Of a stretch of DNA of 31,709 nucleotides, positions 14,978 through 22,551 are shown in pieces. The stretch is from Pseudoruminococcus_B sp937901805 (GTDB lineage: Bacteria > Bacillota > Clostridia > Oscillospirales > Ruminococcaceae). Numbering within the stretch: position 1 is the first letter of the stretch; each line of letters starts with the position of its first letter. Location of the stretch: positions 1-31,709 of the forward strand of contig CAUWNS010000021.1 in assembly GCA_963560245.1 (NCBI GenBank). Direction: 5' to 3'. The notes beneath the pieces are model-generated. The model saw nothing but the letters and a program-made list of their open reading frames with translations. It was not told the DNA's origin and made no database searches. The position numbers and the translations under genes were made by a program.

Positions 14978-15972
14978 TGGGACGGATTTCCATCGCGCTT
15001 GCCACCTATAACGGGGAGGCCTTTCTGGAAAAACAGCTGGAATCCCTGCTGCACCAGACCCGGCCTGCGGATGAAGTGATTCTCATTGACGACTGCTCAA
15101 CCGACGGCACGGTCGAATTGATCGAACAGTTCCTCCGCGAATACGATCTTTCTCACTGGAAACTCTACCGCAACGAGGAAAACCAGGGATATCGGAAAAA
15201 CTTCTTCCGTGCGCTTGATCATACTACGGGGGATCTCATTTTCCTCTGCGATCAGGATGATGACTGGCACCCGCAAAAACTGCAAATTCTGGAAGAACTG
15301 TGCGAAGAACATCCGGATATCCTCTCTTTAAGTTCTTCTTTCCGGATGGTAGATGCAGACGGTATCCCATTGGAGCAAAAAGAGGAAGCCGGCGGATGGT
15401 CCAACCATGGCCTGGTTCCCATGGCAGTCCCGGAAGGGGATCTTGTGAAAATCCCGTTTTCCATGATCCTGCAATACAATCTCTTTCCCGGATGCACAAC
15501 CGTCATCCGGAAACCGCTCAAAAAACAATATCTGGCCTCCTCCCATCAGCAGATGCCTCATGACTGGGAACTCAATCTCCTTGCCGGGGCCGAGGACGGG
15601 CTCTATTTTTACAACAAGCCCCTCATTGATTACTGTATCCATGGGAATAATACCATTGGGCAGAGCAGCAACCGCCATGAGATGAAGTTAAAAATGGAGA
15701 GCACTCGTGAAAAACGCCTCCGCATTGTGGAGGAATACCTGGGACATGCGCAGTTCCTGGCAAGGGCGGAAATCCGTGAACGGCTGCCGGAGGATATCTG
15801 CCGCATTCTCCCGGATTACAGCTCCTATCTTCAGGCAAGGAAAGCTTATTTGCAGACCGGAGCCTATTCCGCATTTTTGAAATCGCTCCGGCATTATCCC
15901 AGAGCAAAGCGCATCCGCTGGATTCATTTCCGGCATCTTCTGGGGGATTTTGCCGCGGTGAAAAAAAGATAA
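14977..15972 (+). CDS. family 2 glycosyltransferase, rhamnosyltransferase-like
   Basis: A 331-residue GT-A enzyme. Motifs: IALATYNGEAFLEKQL at the N terminus, DEVILIDDCSTDGT near 29-42 and CDQDDDWHP near 91-99, followed by a C-terminal extension with MPHDWELN and DYCIHGNNTIG. It resembles the GT2 gene at 9205 but carries an extra C-terminal helical region of about 80 residues. It lies inside the rml block between rfbB and rfbC, with its start overlapping the rfbB stop (TAATG), which supports dTDP-L-rhamnose as donor. The acceptor is unknown. Confidence 0.88.
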   Translation: MGRISIALATYNGEAFLEKQLESLLHQTRPADEVILIDDCSTDGTVELIEQFLREYDLSHWKLYRNEENQGYRKNFFRALDHTTGDLIFLCDQDDDWHPQKLQILEELCEEHPDILSLSSSFRMVDADGIPLEQKEEAGGWSNHGLVPMAVPEGDLVKIPFSMILQYNLFPGCTTVIRKPLKKQYLASSHQQMPHDWELNLLAGAEDGLYFYNKPLIDYCIHGNNTIGQSSNRHEMKLKMESTREKRLRIVEEYLGHAQFLARAEIRERLPEDICRILPDYSSYLQARKAYLQTGAYSAFLKSLRHYPRAKRIRWIHFRHLLGDFAAVKKR

Positions 15973-15999
15973 TCCCAAATTACCACAGGAGGAATTACC

Positions 16000-16578
16000 A
16001 TGGGGAATTTTTCATTTACCAAAACAGCCATTGAAGGGATCCTGATTGTCGAGCCAAAAGTATTCGGCGACGCGCGCGGCTATTTCATGGAAACCTACTG
16101 TGAAACCGACTTTAAGGCGGGCGGCGTCTGCGCAGATTTTGTCCAGGATAACCAGTCCAAATCCCGGCGCGGCGTCCTGCGCGGCCTTCATTTCCAGAAG
16201 ACCCATTCCCAGGCAAAGCTGGTCCGTGTGATTTCCGGCGAAGTGTTTGACGTCGCTGTCGATCTGCGCCCGGGAAGCAAGACTTATGGAAAATGGGAGG
16301 GCGTTGTCCTTTCTGCCGAAAACAAAAAGCAGTTTTTTATCCCAAAGGGCTTTGCCCATGGATTCCTGGTTCTCTCAGAAGAAGCGGAATTTGTATATAA
16401 ATGCGACGACTTCTATCATCCCGAAGACGAAGGCGGGCTTGCCTGGGACGATCCCACGGTTGCCGTCAACTGGCCCATTACACCGGATATGGAAATCCTG
16501 CTTTCAGAAAAGGATAAACACCACTCAAAACTTGAAGAGCTGGATGCAAACCTATTCCAGCAGTATTCTCAAAAATAA
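16000..16578 (+). CDS. rfbC: dTDP-4-dehydrorhamnose 3,5-epimerase RfbC/RmlC
   Basis: A 192-residue cupin-fold enzyme that epimerises C3 and C5 of dTDP-4-keto-6-deoxyglucose, the third step to dTDP-L-rhamnose. The motif FGDARGYFMETY lies near residues 22-33, the catalytic base His64 is in RGLHFQ, GEVFDVAVDLRPGSKTYGKW spans about 81-100, and IPKGFAHGF and VYKCDDFYHPEDEGG follow. The size is normal for RmlC. ATG 16000 has AGGAGG upstream; the gene is separated from the preceding glycosyltransferase by 27 bases. With rfbA, rfbD and rfbB it completes the pathway. Confidence 0.97.
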   Translation: MGNFSFTKTAIEGILIVEPKVFGDARGYFMETYCETDFKAGGVCADFVQDNQSKSRRGVLRGLHFQKTHSQAKLVRVISGEVFDVAVDLRPGSKTYGKWEGVVLSAENKKQFFIPKGFAHGFLVLSEEAEFVYKCDDFYHPEDEGGLAWDDPTVAVNWPITPDMEILLSEKDKHHSKLEELDANLFQQYSQK

Positions 16579-16695
16579 AATATATTTTTAGCCGGGATTC
16601 GTTCCCATCGGGCTTTCTTCCCGAGCTGGGATCGCGTACCGGTTGTTTTTTACCTGAATAGCGGAATCGTCATGTGCTGGAAAGGAGGCTTCTCG
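16579..16695. other. short spacer between rfbC and the flippase gene
   Basis: The only sizeable gap inside the operon. A modest hairpin is possible around 16593-16615 (AGCC-GGGA, then TCCC and GGGCT), but no strong T run follows. It could be a weak attenuator lowering flippase expression, or the relic of a deletion; this is speculative. Confidence 0.3.
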
Positions 16696-18192
16696 ATGAA
16701 TTTATCTGGCCTGTCTGCAAAAATCAGAGCAAAAGTGGGCGGTGAAGGCGGACGCTTTGCAGGAGATCTGGGGTTTAAGGCGGTCACGGAGCTCTGCAAT
16801 GCGCTCTTTGGGATTTTGACCTTTGCCATCCTCTCCCGTCTGCTCTCCAAAAGCGATTATGCAGTTGTCAACCAGACCATTGCGATCAGTTCCCTGATCG
16901 CACCGATTATTCTTTTGAAAATGAACAGTGCATTCTGCGTCTTTCTTGCCGGGGAAACCGATCGGGGTATCCTGAAATCCCGCTTTTTTTCCGTCTTTGT
17001 AGTAAGCCTTCCCTTTTGTGCGCTGGTTCTGGCCATCATGTGGGCGTTTGGAAACAGTTTTTCCCAGCTCATGTTCAGCACGCCGGAGTATGGGCAGGTT
17101 ACCCCCCTGATGGCGTCCTATTTTGTCCTGCTCTCTCTCTCTTCTCTGGTGCAGACCTTTTATCAGGCTATCAACCGGCAAAAAAAATCCAACGTCTTTA
17201 TTATCCTCCGCGTTGGACTGACCACTTTGGGATTCGCCGCACTCTCCCTGGTTCCCGGGTGGTTTACCCTTCCGGCGGCGTTGTTTTCCTATGTTATCAT
17301 CGAGGGGATTGTATTTCTTTTCTCTTTCTTCTGTCTGCTTTGGGATTTCCATGGAATTTCCTTCCATTTGGAATTTCTCCCGCTTGCTGAGTATTACCGG
17401 TATGCCCTTCCGCTGATGCCCTTTGCCATCATGGGCTGGATTAACAGTTTCATCGGGCGTTTTATCCTCAATCACCTGATGGATTTGGAAAATTCGGGTA
17501 TTTTCAGCTTCGATTCTGCGCTCATCTCCAGGGCGTTTTTTATCAATGCCGTCATTGTCTATACGATTTTCCCCTATATCGCCAAATTCTGGAACGAGGG
17601 GGATAAGGCAAAAGTGGTCTCCTATCTGCGCAAAGCGACAAATATCGGCGTCTTCTTTGCCCTTCCCCTGACCTTCGGCATTGTGGCGGTCGCCCCCACC
17701 ATTGTCGAAATCCTCTCCGGAGGAAATTACCCTGCCGATCGGCTTTTGCTGGGGATTATCTGCTTTGCGAACCTCTTTTTGATGCTTTACACCATTTACT
17801 CTTTCCTCATTGATCTCTCCCGGCGCACCATGTTGTATAATGTCATTTTCCTGATTTCTTCCCTGATCAACGTTGGATTGAACTATCTGCTGATCCCTCT
17901 GTGGGGTCTATATGGCGCCGGTGCCGCTATGTTGATTTCCTATATCATCCAATTCTTTTTAACCCTGTTGATTGGGAACCGCGCCGCCGGACTCCGAATT
18001 TCAGTGGACTGGCCGTTTATAGTGCGTTCCCTGGTTTGCTCCCTTTTTATGTTCTTAGTCTGCCTGTTTGTCTACGGAAACGGGGGATTTCTGCGCTGCC
18101 TTGTAACCGTATTTGTTGGTTGTATCGTTTACTTTTCCACCAGCTATGCCTGGGCAAGGCTGACAAGGCGCTCCCTTATTTGGGACAATTAA
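16696..18192 (+). CDS. Wzx-like polysaccharide flippase
   Basis: A 498-residue membrane protein with about twelve to fourteen hydrophobic segments, of the MATE/MOP superfamily polysaccharide transport group. The N-terminal region (DLGFKAVTELCNALFGILTF, then ILSRLLSKSDYAVVNQTIAI) has the amphipathic first helix and the LSRLLSKSDYA element seen in RfbX/Wzx proteins. It would flip the undecaprenyl-linked repeat unit to the outer face for polymerisation by the Wzy-like protein. I chose ATG 16696 because AAAGGAGG lies seven bases upstream; an ATG at 16672 precedes that site. It is the last gene before the operon terminator. Confidence 0.88.
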   Translation: MNLSGLSAKIRAKVGGEGGRFAGDLGFKAVTELCNALFGILTFAILSRLLSKSDYAVVNQTIAISSLIAPIILLKMNSAFCVFLAGETDRGILKSRFFSVFVVSLPFCALVLAIMWAFGNSFSQLMFSTPEYGQVTPLMASYFVLLSLSSLVQTFYQAINRQKKSNVFIILRVGLTTLGFAALSLVPGWFTLPAALFSYVIIEGIVFLFSFFCLLWDFHGISFHLEFLPLAEYYRYALPLMPFAIMGWINSFIGRFILNHLMDLENSGIFSFDSALISRAFFINAVIVYTIFPYIAKFWNEGDKAKVVSYLRKATNIGVFFALPLTFGIVAVAPTIVEILSGGNYPADRLLLGIICFANLFLMLYTIYSFLIDLSRRTMLYNVIFLISSLINVGLNYLLIPLWGLYGAGAAMLISYIIQFFLTLLIGNRAAGLRISVDWPFIVRSLVCSLFMFLVCLFVYGNGGFLRCLVTVFVGCIVYFSTSYAWARLTRRSLIWDN

Positions 18193-18197
18193 ATAAG

Positions 18198-18236
18198 AAG
18201 CTGGGATCCGGAGTTGATAAGATCCCAGCTTTTTTA
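18198..18236 (+). terminator. terminator of the polysaccharide operon
   Basis: AAGCTGGGATC (18198-18208) pairs perfectly with GATCCCAGCTT (18221-18231), followed by TTTTT. It begins six bases after the flippase stop. Confidence 0.9.
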
Positions 18237-18258
18237 TTATTTCTTTTATTTTCTGTGT

Positions 18259-18284
18259 ACTTTATCATGATAAAGTGTTATAAT
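18259..18284 (+). promoter_or_regulatory. palindrome abutting a consensus -10 box
   Basis: ACTTTATCATGATAAAGT (18259-18276) is a perfect 18-bp palindrome. Two bases later a perfect TATAAT occurs (18279-18284), so the palindrome would cover the spacer and -35 region of a promoter. No good -35 box is visible, which is common where an activator or repressor acts. The transcript would have a leader of about 155 bases before the antiporter gene. Confidence 0.5.
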
Positions 18285-18374
18285 CATATCGTTCATTTGG
18301 CTTTACAAACAAAAAATGTACGGTTTGCGGAATCCTGCCCGGCTCTTTTAAAATTTTGATTGACGGGCATGTTT

Positions 18375-18409
18375 TTGTACCCTGCACATTAAGATTATAT
18401 TAAGATTAT
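18375..18409 (+). promoter_or_regulatory. antiporter promoter with tandem 11-bp repeat
   Basis: TTGTAC (18375-18380), 17 bases and TATTAA (18398-18403) form a plausible promoter about 40 bases before the antiporter start. Overlapping the -10 region are two perfect tandem copies of ATTAAGATTAT (18388-18398 and 18399-18409). An 11-bp period is what OmpR/PhoB-type response regulators recognise. Confidence 0.5.
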
Positions 18410-18444
18410 CACACTCTATAAAGCGGAAAGGAACGGTGCTGCCA

Positions 18445-19869
18445 ATGGTTCAAATGATGCTGCTGTGTGCAGTCGGCCTGCTCGCTTGCGTCAGTTCAAG
18501 CAAGTTGCTGTACAAACTGGGGATTCCAACCCTGATTCTCTTTATCGGGATTGGGATGCTGGCCGGTTCTGACGGACCGGGAGGGTTTTACTTTGACAAC
18601 TATGAACTTGCACAGCAGATCTGCTCTGTCGGGCTTGTATTTATTATGTTTTATGGAGGATTTGGCACCAATTTCAAAATGGCCAAACCAGTTCTTCCGC
18701 AATCCATTCTCATGTCTACTTTGGGGGTTATTATCACAGCTCTGCTTACCGGGCTGTTCTGCCGCTTTCTGCTTGGCATGTCTCTGATGGAGGGGCTCCT
18801 GGTCGGATCGGTCGTAGGCTCCACAGACGCCGCTTCTGTCTTTGCCATTCTACGTTCCAGGAACCTGAACCTCAAGGGAGGCCTCGCCTCTCTTTTGGAA
18901 ATCGAAAGTGGAAGCAACGATCCTATTGCCTATATGCTGACCATCACGATCTTGTCCTTTTTATCCCCGCAGGATACCACGCCCATTTTTAAAACAGTCC
19001 TTTTGCAGATCCTGTTTGGGCTCTTAATCGGTGTGATTTTGGGAAAACTCTCCGCCTGCATTCTTCGGAAAATCAGCTTTGAAATTACCGGGCTATACTA
19101 TATTTTTGTCATTGCCATCGCCATGCTTGGCTATTCTCTCAGCGAAACCCTGGGCGGAAATGGTTACCTGAGCGTTTATCTTGTCGGAATCATTTTAGGA
19201 AACAGCAAAATCATGCATAAACGGAGTTTAGTTCACTTTTTTGACGGTCTTTCCTGGATTATGCAGATTCTTTTGTTTTTTACCATTGGCCTGCTCTCTT
19301 TTCCCTCACAAATCCCCGCTATCCTGTGGACCGGTATCGCTGTGTGGGCTTTTATGACCTTTTTCGCACGTCCTATCGCCACATTTGGCATTTTGAGTTT
19401 TTTCCACACCCCGTTCAAACAGCAGCTTTTGGTTTCCTGGGTCGGTTTGCGCGGCGCCGCCTCTATTGTATTTGCCATCTACGCCATGACTATGGGGATT
19501 GGCCTGAAATCCGACTTGTTCCATATCGTCTTTTTTGTCGCCATGCTCTCCGTATTGGTTCAGGGAACCTTAATTCCCCCAATTGCCAAAAAGCTCGATT
19601 TGGTGGATGAGGAGACAACGGTCTTTAAAACCTTTACCGACTATCAGGAGGAACTTGGGACGCGCCTTTTGGAATTCACCATTCCAAAAGGACATCGGTT
19701 TTCTGGAAAAAGCATCATGGACGCCAATATCCCCGAGGATATTCTGGTCGTCATGATTAAACGGGGCAAGGAGGTTGTGATCCCGAAAGGTTCCACTCTC
19801 CTGCAATCGGGGGATGTCCTTGTCCTCAGCGGGAACCGTTTTGAAGATCTGCCCGAATTGGAAGCATAA
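18445..19869 (+). CDS. CvrA/NhaP2-like K+(Na+)/H+ antiporter
   Basis: A 474-residue CPA1-type monovalent cation/proton antiporter in the cytoplasmic membrane. About twelve hydrophobic segments fill residues 1-385. Diagnostic matches to NhaP2 are LGIPTLILFIGIGMLAGSDG, VGSVVGSTDAASVFAIL, and IESGSNDPIA with Asn158-Asp159, the cation-binding ND pair of CPA1 proteins. The C-terminal cytoplasmic part (about 400-474) resembles an RCK_C/TrkA_C regulatory domain (FTIPKGHRFSGKSI, IPKGSTLLQSGDVLVLSG) that can bind a small ligand. The start is not certain: AAAGGA is 12 bases before ATG 18445 and only three before GTG 18436. It has its own promoter region and an ensuing hairpin, so it is likely monocistronic. 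Confidence 0.9.
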   Translation: MVQMMLLCAVGLLACVSSSKLLYKLGIPTLILFIGIGMLAGSDGPGGFYFDNYELAQQICSVGLVFIMFYGGFGTNFKMAKPVLPQSILMSTLGVIITALLTGLFCRFLLGMSLMEGLLVGSVVGSTDAASVFAILRSRNLNLKGGLASLLEIESGSNDPIAYMLTITILSFLSPQDTTPIFKTVLLQILFGLLIGVILGKLSACILRKISFEITGLYYIFVIAIAMLGYSLSETLGGNGYLSVYLVGIILGNSKIMHKRSLVHFFDGLSWIMQILLFFTIGLLSFPSQIPAILWTGIAVWAFMTFFARPIATFGILSFFHTPFKQQLLVSWVGLRGAASIVFAIYAMTMGIGLKSDLFHIVFFVAMLSVLVQGTLIPPIAKKLDLVDEETTVFKTFTDYQEELGTRLLEFTIPKGHRFSGKSIMDANIPEDILVVMIKRGKEVVIPKGSTLLQSGDVLVLSGNRFEDLPELEA

Positions 19870-19913
19870 CAATAGGCCTTACAGGGGGACTGTAAGGCCT
19901 ATTGTTATGTTCC
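19866..19913 (+). terminator. terminator-like hairpin at the antiporter stop
   Basis: A perfect 19-bp stem, ATAACAATAGGCCTTACAG with CTGTAAGGCCTATTGTTAT, encloses GGGGA and begins inside the stop codon region. The downstream T content is modest, so it may block RNA decay or end transcription from the opposite side as well. Confidence 0.65.
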
Positions 19914-20490
19914 TATGCTGTTTTATAAACCGCCTGGTCAGACAGGAAACAGCAATTCCTGTAGAGGTGGCAAATAATACTACCAAAAAGACAGCGGAAT
20001 GCAGTGCGTCAAACAACACGCCGTACATCGCCTGGCCCAGAGGCGAGGCGCACATGCTAATCACTGTAATAAAGAAAGATACTTTTCAAGCATCTGGTTT
20101 AATGTCTGCAAAAAGATATAAAACAGGGCGCAGCATCCCATAGCGGTTTTCACTGACAGTAGAATTACAAAAGGAAGCCATCGGATATCTCTTTGTCATA
20201 ACAGCCAGCATAACCGGCAGCAGCGATGTGCTTGCAAGTATAATGCATTTCCCGCATCAGCTATTCTTCCTCTGCCAGCAGGGGAATGCTGGACTGTGCG
20301 AAAGGCTGGTAACAGGGTTGGATGGCTGACATCAGTATCAGCAGGCAGCTGATCAGCGGGATATCCTGTATTTTTCCAAACATGGCGGTAAACAGGACAA
20401 TCCTTGCTGCTGTTGACGCGAACCGCTATGATCTCCCGATCGGGGAGAGTACAATTGTCGGTATCATGGAAATGTTTGAATCCCAAAACA
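19879..20490 (-). pseudogene. decayed MFS efflux transporter (macrolide-efflux/DHA3 type)
   Basis: Pieces of one MFS gene occur in order on the minus strand but in different frames with stops. Near the 5' end (about 20475-20280) are MIPTIVLSPIG, then VLFTAMFGKIQDIPLISC, SAIQPCYQPFAQSSIPLLAE, then a stop, then LMR; these fit the DHA3 pattern of SP-IG, a gap, and Q.P.Q.SIPLLV.E..L.R. The C-terminal piece (20064-19879) reads SPLGQAMYGVLFDALHSAVF and ends normally for the family. The DRxNRK-type loop survives only in another frame. The first membrane helix, start codon and most of the middle are missing. A functional gene would be near 400 residues; only about 610 bases remain. The remnant lies between the antiporter and the WYL regulator. 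Confidence 0.7.
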
Positions 20491-20519
20491 CCTACTTTTT
20501 CCTCTTTCCCATCTTATGG

Positions 20520-20525
20520 TATACT
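20520..20525 (+). promoter_or_regulatory. -10 box of the WYL regulator gene
   Basis: TATACT lies 26 bases before the start codon. The upstream region is a pyrimidine-rich tract with no good -35 box, so only the -10 element is called. Confidence 0.4.
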
Positions 20526-20550
20526 GGTACTGCGAAACGGAGGGATTTAT

Positions 20551-21453
20551 ATGCAAGTTGACCGCCTGTTTACCATTACTTACCTCCTGCTGGAGCGCGG
20601 GATAATGACTGCGTCGGAACTGGCTTCCCGCCTGGAAGTCTCCGTACGTACCGTTTACCGGGATGTGGATATTTTGTCCAACGCCGGCATCCCTATATAC
20701 TGCGTCAAAGGAAAGGGCGGAGGGATTCGGATGATGCCGGAATTTGTACTCCACCGCTCCTTTTTATCCAAAGAAGAACAACAGGAAATCCTTGATGCAC
20801 TCCAGGCGCTCCGGGCAGCGGGACAGCCCGGATCCAGTTTGGCCCTGACAAAACTGAAAGCCCTGTTTCACCGGGAGAATACAGAGTGGATTACTGTGGA
20901 TTTTGGGGGATGGAATCCAAACAGCGGCTTGTTTTCCCAGATAAAATCCGCCATTGTGCAGCATAAGCGGATTCGCTTCACCTATTATTCCTCCTATGGG
21001 AGTGCTTTGCAGCGTATGGTAGAGCCCCTGCAGCTCTGTTTTAAGGGCCGTTCCTGGTATCTGTCCGCCTATTGCCTGTATCGGCAGGATTACCGCCTGT
21101 TTAAACTCACCCGTATCAAACAGTGTACCGTATTGGAGGAATCTTTCTCCCGTATACCTCCTCCTGTCCGGAAAGCGCCCTCCCAGCCAATCCCCATCGT
21201 TCATTTAAAACTAAGAGCAGAACCCTGCCTGGCCTATCGTATCTACGATGAGTTTGAACCGCAGCAGGTTACCGAATTGCCGGACGGCGGTTTTCTGATT
21301 GAGGTTTCCTATCCGGACGATTCCTGGGTATCCGGATTTCTCCTTTCCTTTGGTCCATCTCTGGTTGTCCTGGAACCGGTTTCTCTGAGAAAAACCATTC
21401 AGCAAAAACTCCGGCAGGCACTGGCGCGCTATGAAGATACAAAAAATTTCTGA
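20551..21453 (+). CDS. HTH and WYL domain transcriptional regulator
   Basis: A 300-residue DeoR/YobV-type regulator. Residues 1-60 form a winged helix (ITYLLLERGIMTASELASRL, SVRTVYRDVDILSNAGIPIY). A WYL domain follows (about 135-210) with RIRFTYYSS, PLQLCFKGRSWYLSAYCLYR and DYRLFKLTRI; the signature triad itself appears as W-Y-L in RSWYL. A C-terminal WCX-like region (about 225-300) ends the protein. WYL domains bind nucleic acid or nucleotide ligands. ATG 20551 has GGAGGG six bases upstream; a longer reading to 20404 has no ribosome site. The next two genes, zinc-ribbon and GyrI-like, follow in the same direction, so they may be its targets or part of the same response. Confidence 0.9.
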   Translation: MQVDRLFTITYLLLERGIMTASELASRLEVSVRTVYRDVDILSNAGIPIYCVKGKGGGIRMMPEFVLHRSFLSKEEQQEILDALQALRAAGQPGSSLALTKLKALFHRENTEWITVDFGGWNPNSGLFSQIKSAIVQHKRIRFTYYSSYGSALQRMVEPLQLCFKGRSWYLSAYCLYRQDYRLFKLTRIKQCTVLEESFSRIPPPVRKAPSQPIPIVHLKLRAEPCLAYRIYDEFEPQQVTELPDGGFLIEVSYPDDSWVSGFLLSFGPSLVVLEPVSLRKTIQQKLRQALARYEDTKNF

Positions 21454-21475
21454 TCCCGGGAAAATTCTGAAAATA

Positions 21476-21491
21476 TGACATACCGTTGTCA
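21476..21491 (+). promoter_or_regulatory. inverted repeat TGACA-N6-TGTCA, candidate operator
   Basis: Perfect half-sites TGACA (21476-21480) and TGTCA (21487-21491) flank six bases, shortly before a TGATAAAAT stretch that could serve as a -10 region and 50 bases before the zinc-ribbon gene. The dyad fits a homodimeric regulator; the WYL protein encoded just upstream is the nearest candidate. Confidence 0.4.
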
Positions 21492-21540
21492 GGCTTCTGT
21501 GATAAAATCAGCCTATCATCCAGGAAAGGGGATTTTTTAG

Positions 21541-21834
21541 ATGAAAAAATCATGTTTTTGTCAGAGCTGCGCTATGCCAATGGCATGCCCGGAAGATCAC
21601 GGCACCAATGCAGACGGAACCAAAAACAAAGATTACTGCCGCTACTGTTTTTCACATGGCCAGTTTACCTCCAATCAGACAATGGAAGCATTTCTTGAAA
21701 GCTGTATTCCGTTTGTCCTCCAGACCGGCGTCTATCCGGATGCAGGAACGGCCCGCGAACAGATGAAGCGGTATTATCCCACTCTCAAGCGATGGAAGGA
21801 GGCAGCAGGCAATGGCGGAAAAAGTGGATTATAA
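21541..21834 (+). CDS. putative zinc-ribbon protein (zf-ribbon_2 type)
   Basis: A 97-residue soluble protein. Two CxxC knuckles, Cys7/Cys10 and Cys33/Cys36, and the signature CQSCAMPM ... GTNADGTKNKDYCRYCFSHG match the family annotated as putative zinc ribbon domain, whose function is unknown. The C-terminal half (TMEAFLESCIPFVLQ) is helical. ATG 21541 follows an AGGAAAGGGG site. It overlaps the following GyrI-like gene by 23 bases in a different frame, so the two are surely co-transcribed. Proteins of this type often neighbour small-molecule-sensing regulators, which fits here. Confidence 0.85.
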   Translation: MKKSCFCQSCAMPMACPEDHGTNADGTKNKDYCRYCFSHGQFTSNQTMEAFLESCIPFVLQTGVYPDAGTAREQMKRYYPTLKRWKEAAGNGGKSGL

Positions 21835-22450
21835 GAAAAAAGACAGACATCTGTATTTTCCTCCTACCCATCCGGTCATTCTCTCCGTCCCTTCCATGAA
21901 GTTCCTAGCGGTGGAGGGAAACGGTTCTCCGCAGGGAGAAGAATACCAACAGGCAATCCGCCTGCTCTATTCCACTTCGTTTACCATTAAAATGAGCCGC
22001 ATATCCGGAAATTCCCCTAACGGATACCATGAATATGTTGTCCCTCCTCTAGAAGGACTGTGGGAGCTGGGATCTTCCGGATTTGATTTTTCACACAAAG
22101 AAGATTGGAAATGGATTTCCCTTATCCGGCAGCCGGATTTTGTCACTCCCCAAGTATTGATGTGGGCTAAACAGGAGGCCGCAAGAAAGAAAGGGGATTC
22201 CATGGATTTTTCCCGTATCTGGCTTATCACTCTGGAAGAAGGGCTCTGTGTCCAAATGATGCATGTCGGCCCCTATGAGGACGAGCCCGCATCCATTGAG
22301 AAAATACAAACCTTTCTGGATCAGAATCGCTATCGGGATCTCTCCCTGTCCGGCTGCCGTCACCACGAAATTTATCTTTCTGATCCAAGGCGGACTGCCC
22401 CCGAACGCCTGAAAACTGTTCTGCGTCATCCAGTTGCGCCCATTGTATGA
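21812..22450 (+). CDS. GyrI-like small-molecule-binding domain protein
   Basis: A 212-residue soluble protein whose SHS2/GyrI-like domain usually binds hydrophobic ligands or inhibits a partner. Visible features: VPSMKFLAVEGNGSPQGEEY near 27-46, a YHEYVVPPLEGLW segment, and the C-terminal VQMMHVGPYEDEPASIEKI (about 148-166), the family's most conserved strand-loop with the acidic ligand-side residue. There is no DNA-binding domain, so it is a stand-alone ligand binder. It starts inside the end of the zinc-ribbon gene with AAGGAGG nine bases upstream. The three-gene set with the WYL regulator suggests a response to a toxic small molecule; that is inference. Confidence 0.85.
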   Translation: MAEKVDYKKKDRHLYFPPTHPVILSVPSMKFLAVEGNGSPQGEEYQQAIRLLYSTSFTIKMSRISGNSPNGYHEYVVPPLEGLWELGSSGFDFSHKEDWKWISLIRQPDFVTPQVLMWAKQEAARKKGDSMDFSRIWLITLEEGLCVQMMHVGPYEDEPASIEKIQTFLDQNRYRDLSLSGCRHHEIYLSDPRRTAPERLKTVLRHPVAPIV

Positions 22451-22475
22451 ATATTTCTTCCGCATGCGCACTGTC

Positions 22476-22512
22476 ACCCGCTTTTTCATACCGAAACAAA
22501 GGCGGGTTTTCA
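22476..22512 (+). terminator. probable terminator after the GyrI-like gene
   Basis: ACCCGC-TTT pairs with AAA-GGCGGGT (one bulged G) around a 13-base loop, followed by TTTT. It begins 26 bases after the stop. Confidence 0.55.
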
Positions 22513-22551
22513 AAAGCACAAAATACCATATAGAAAAAAGGGAGGGCAACT

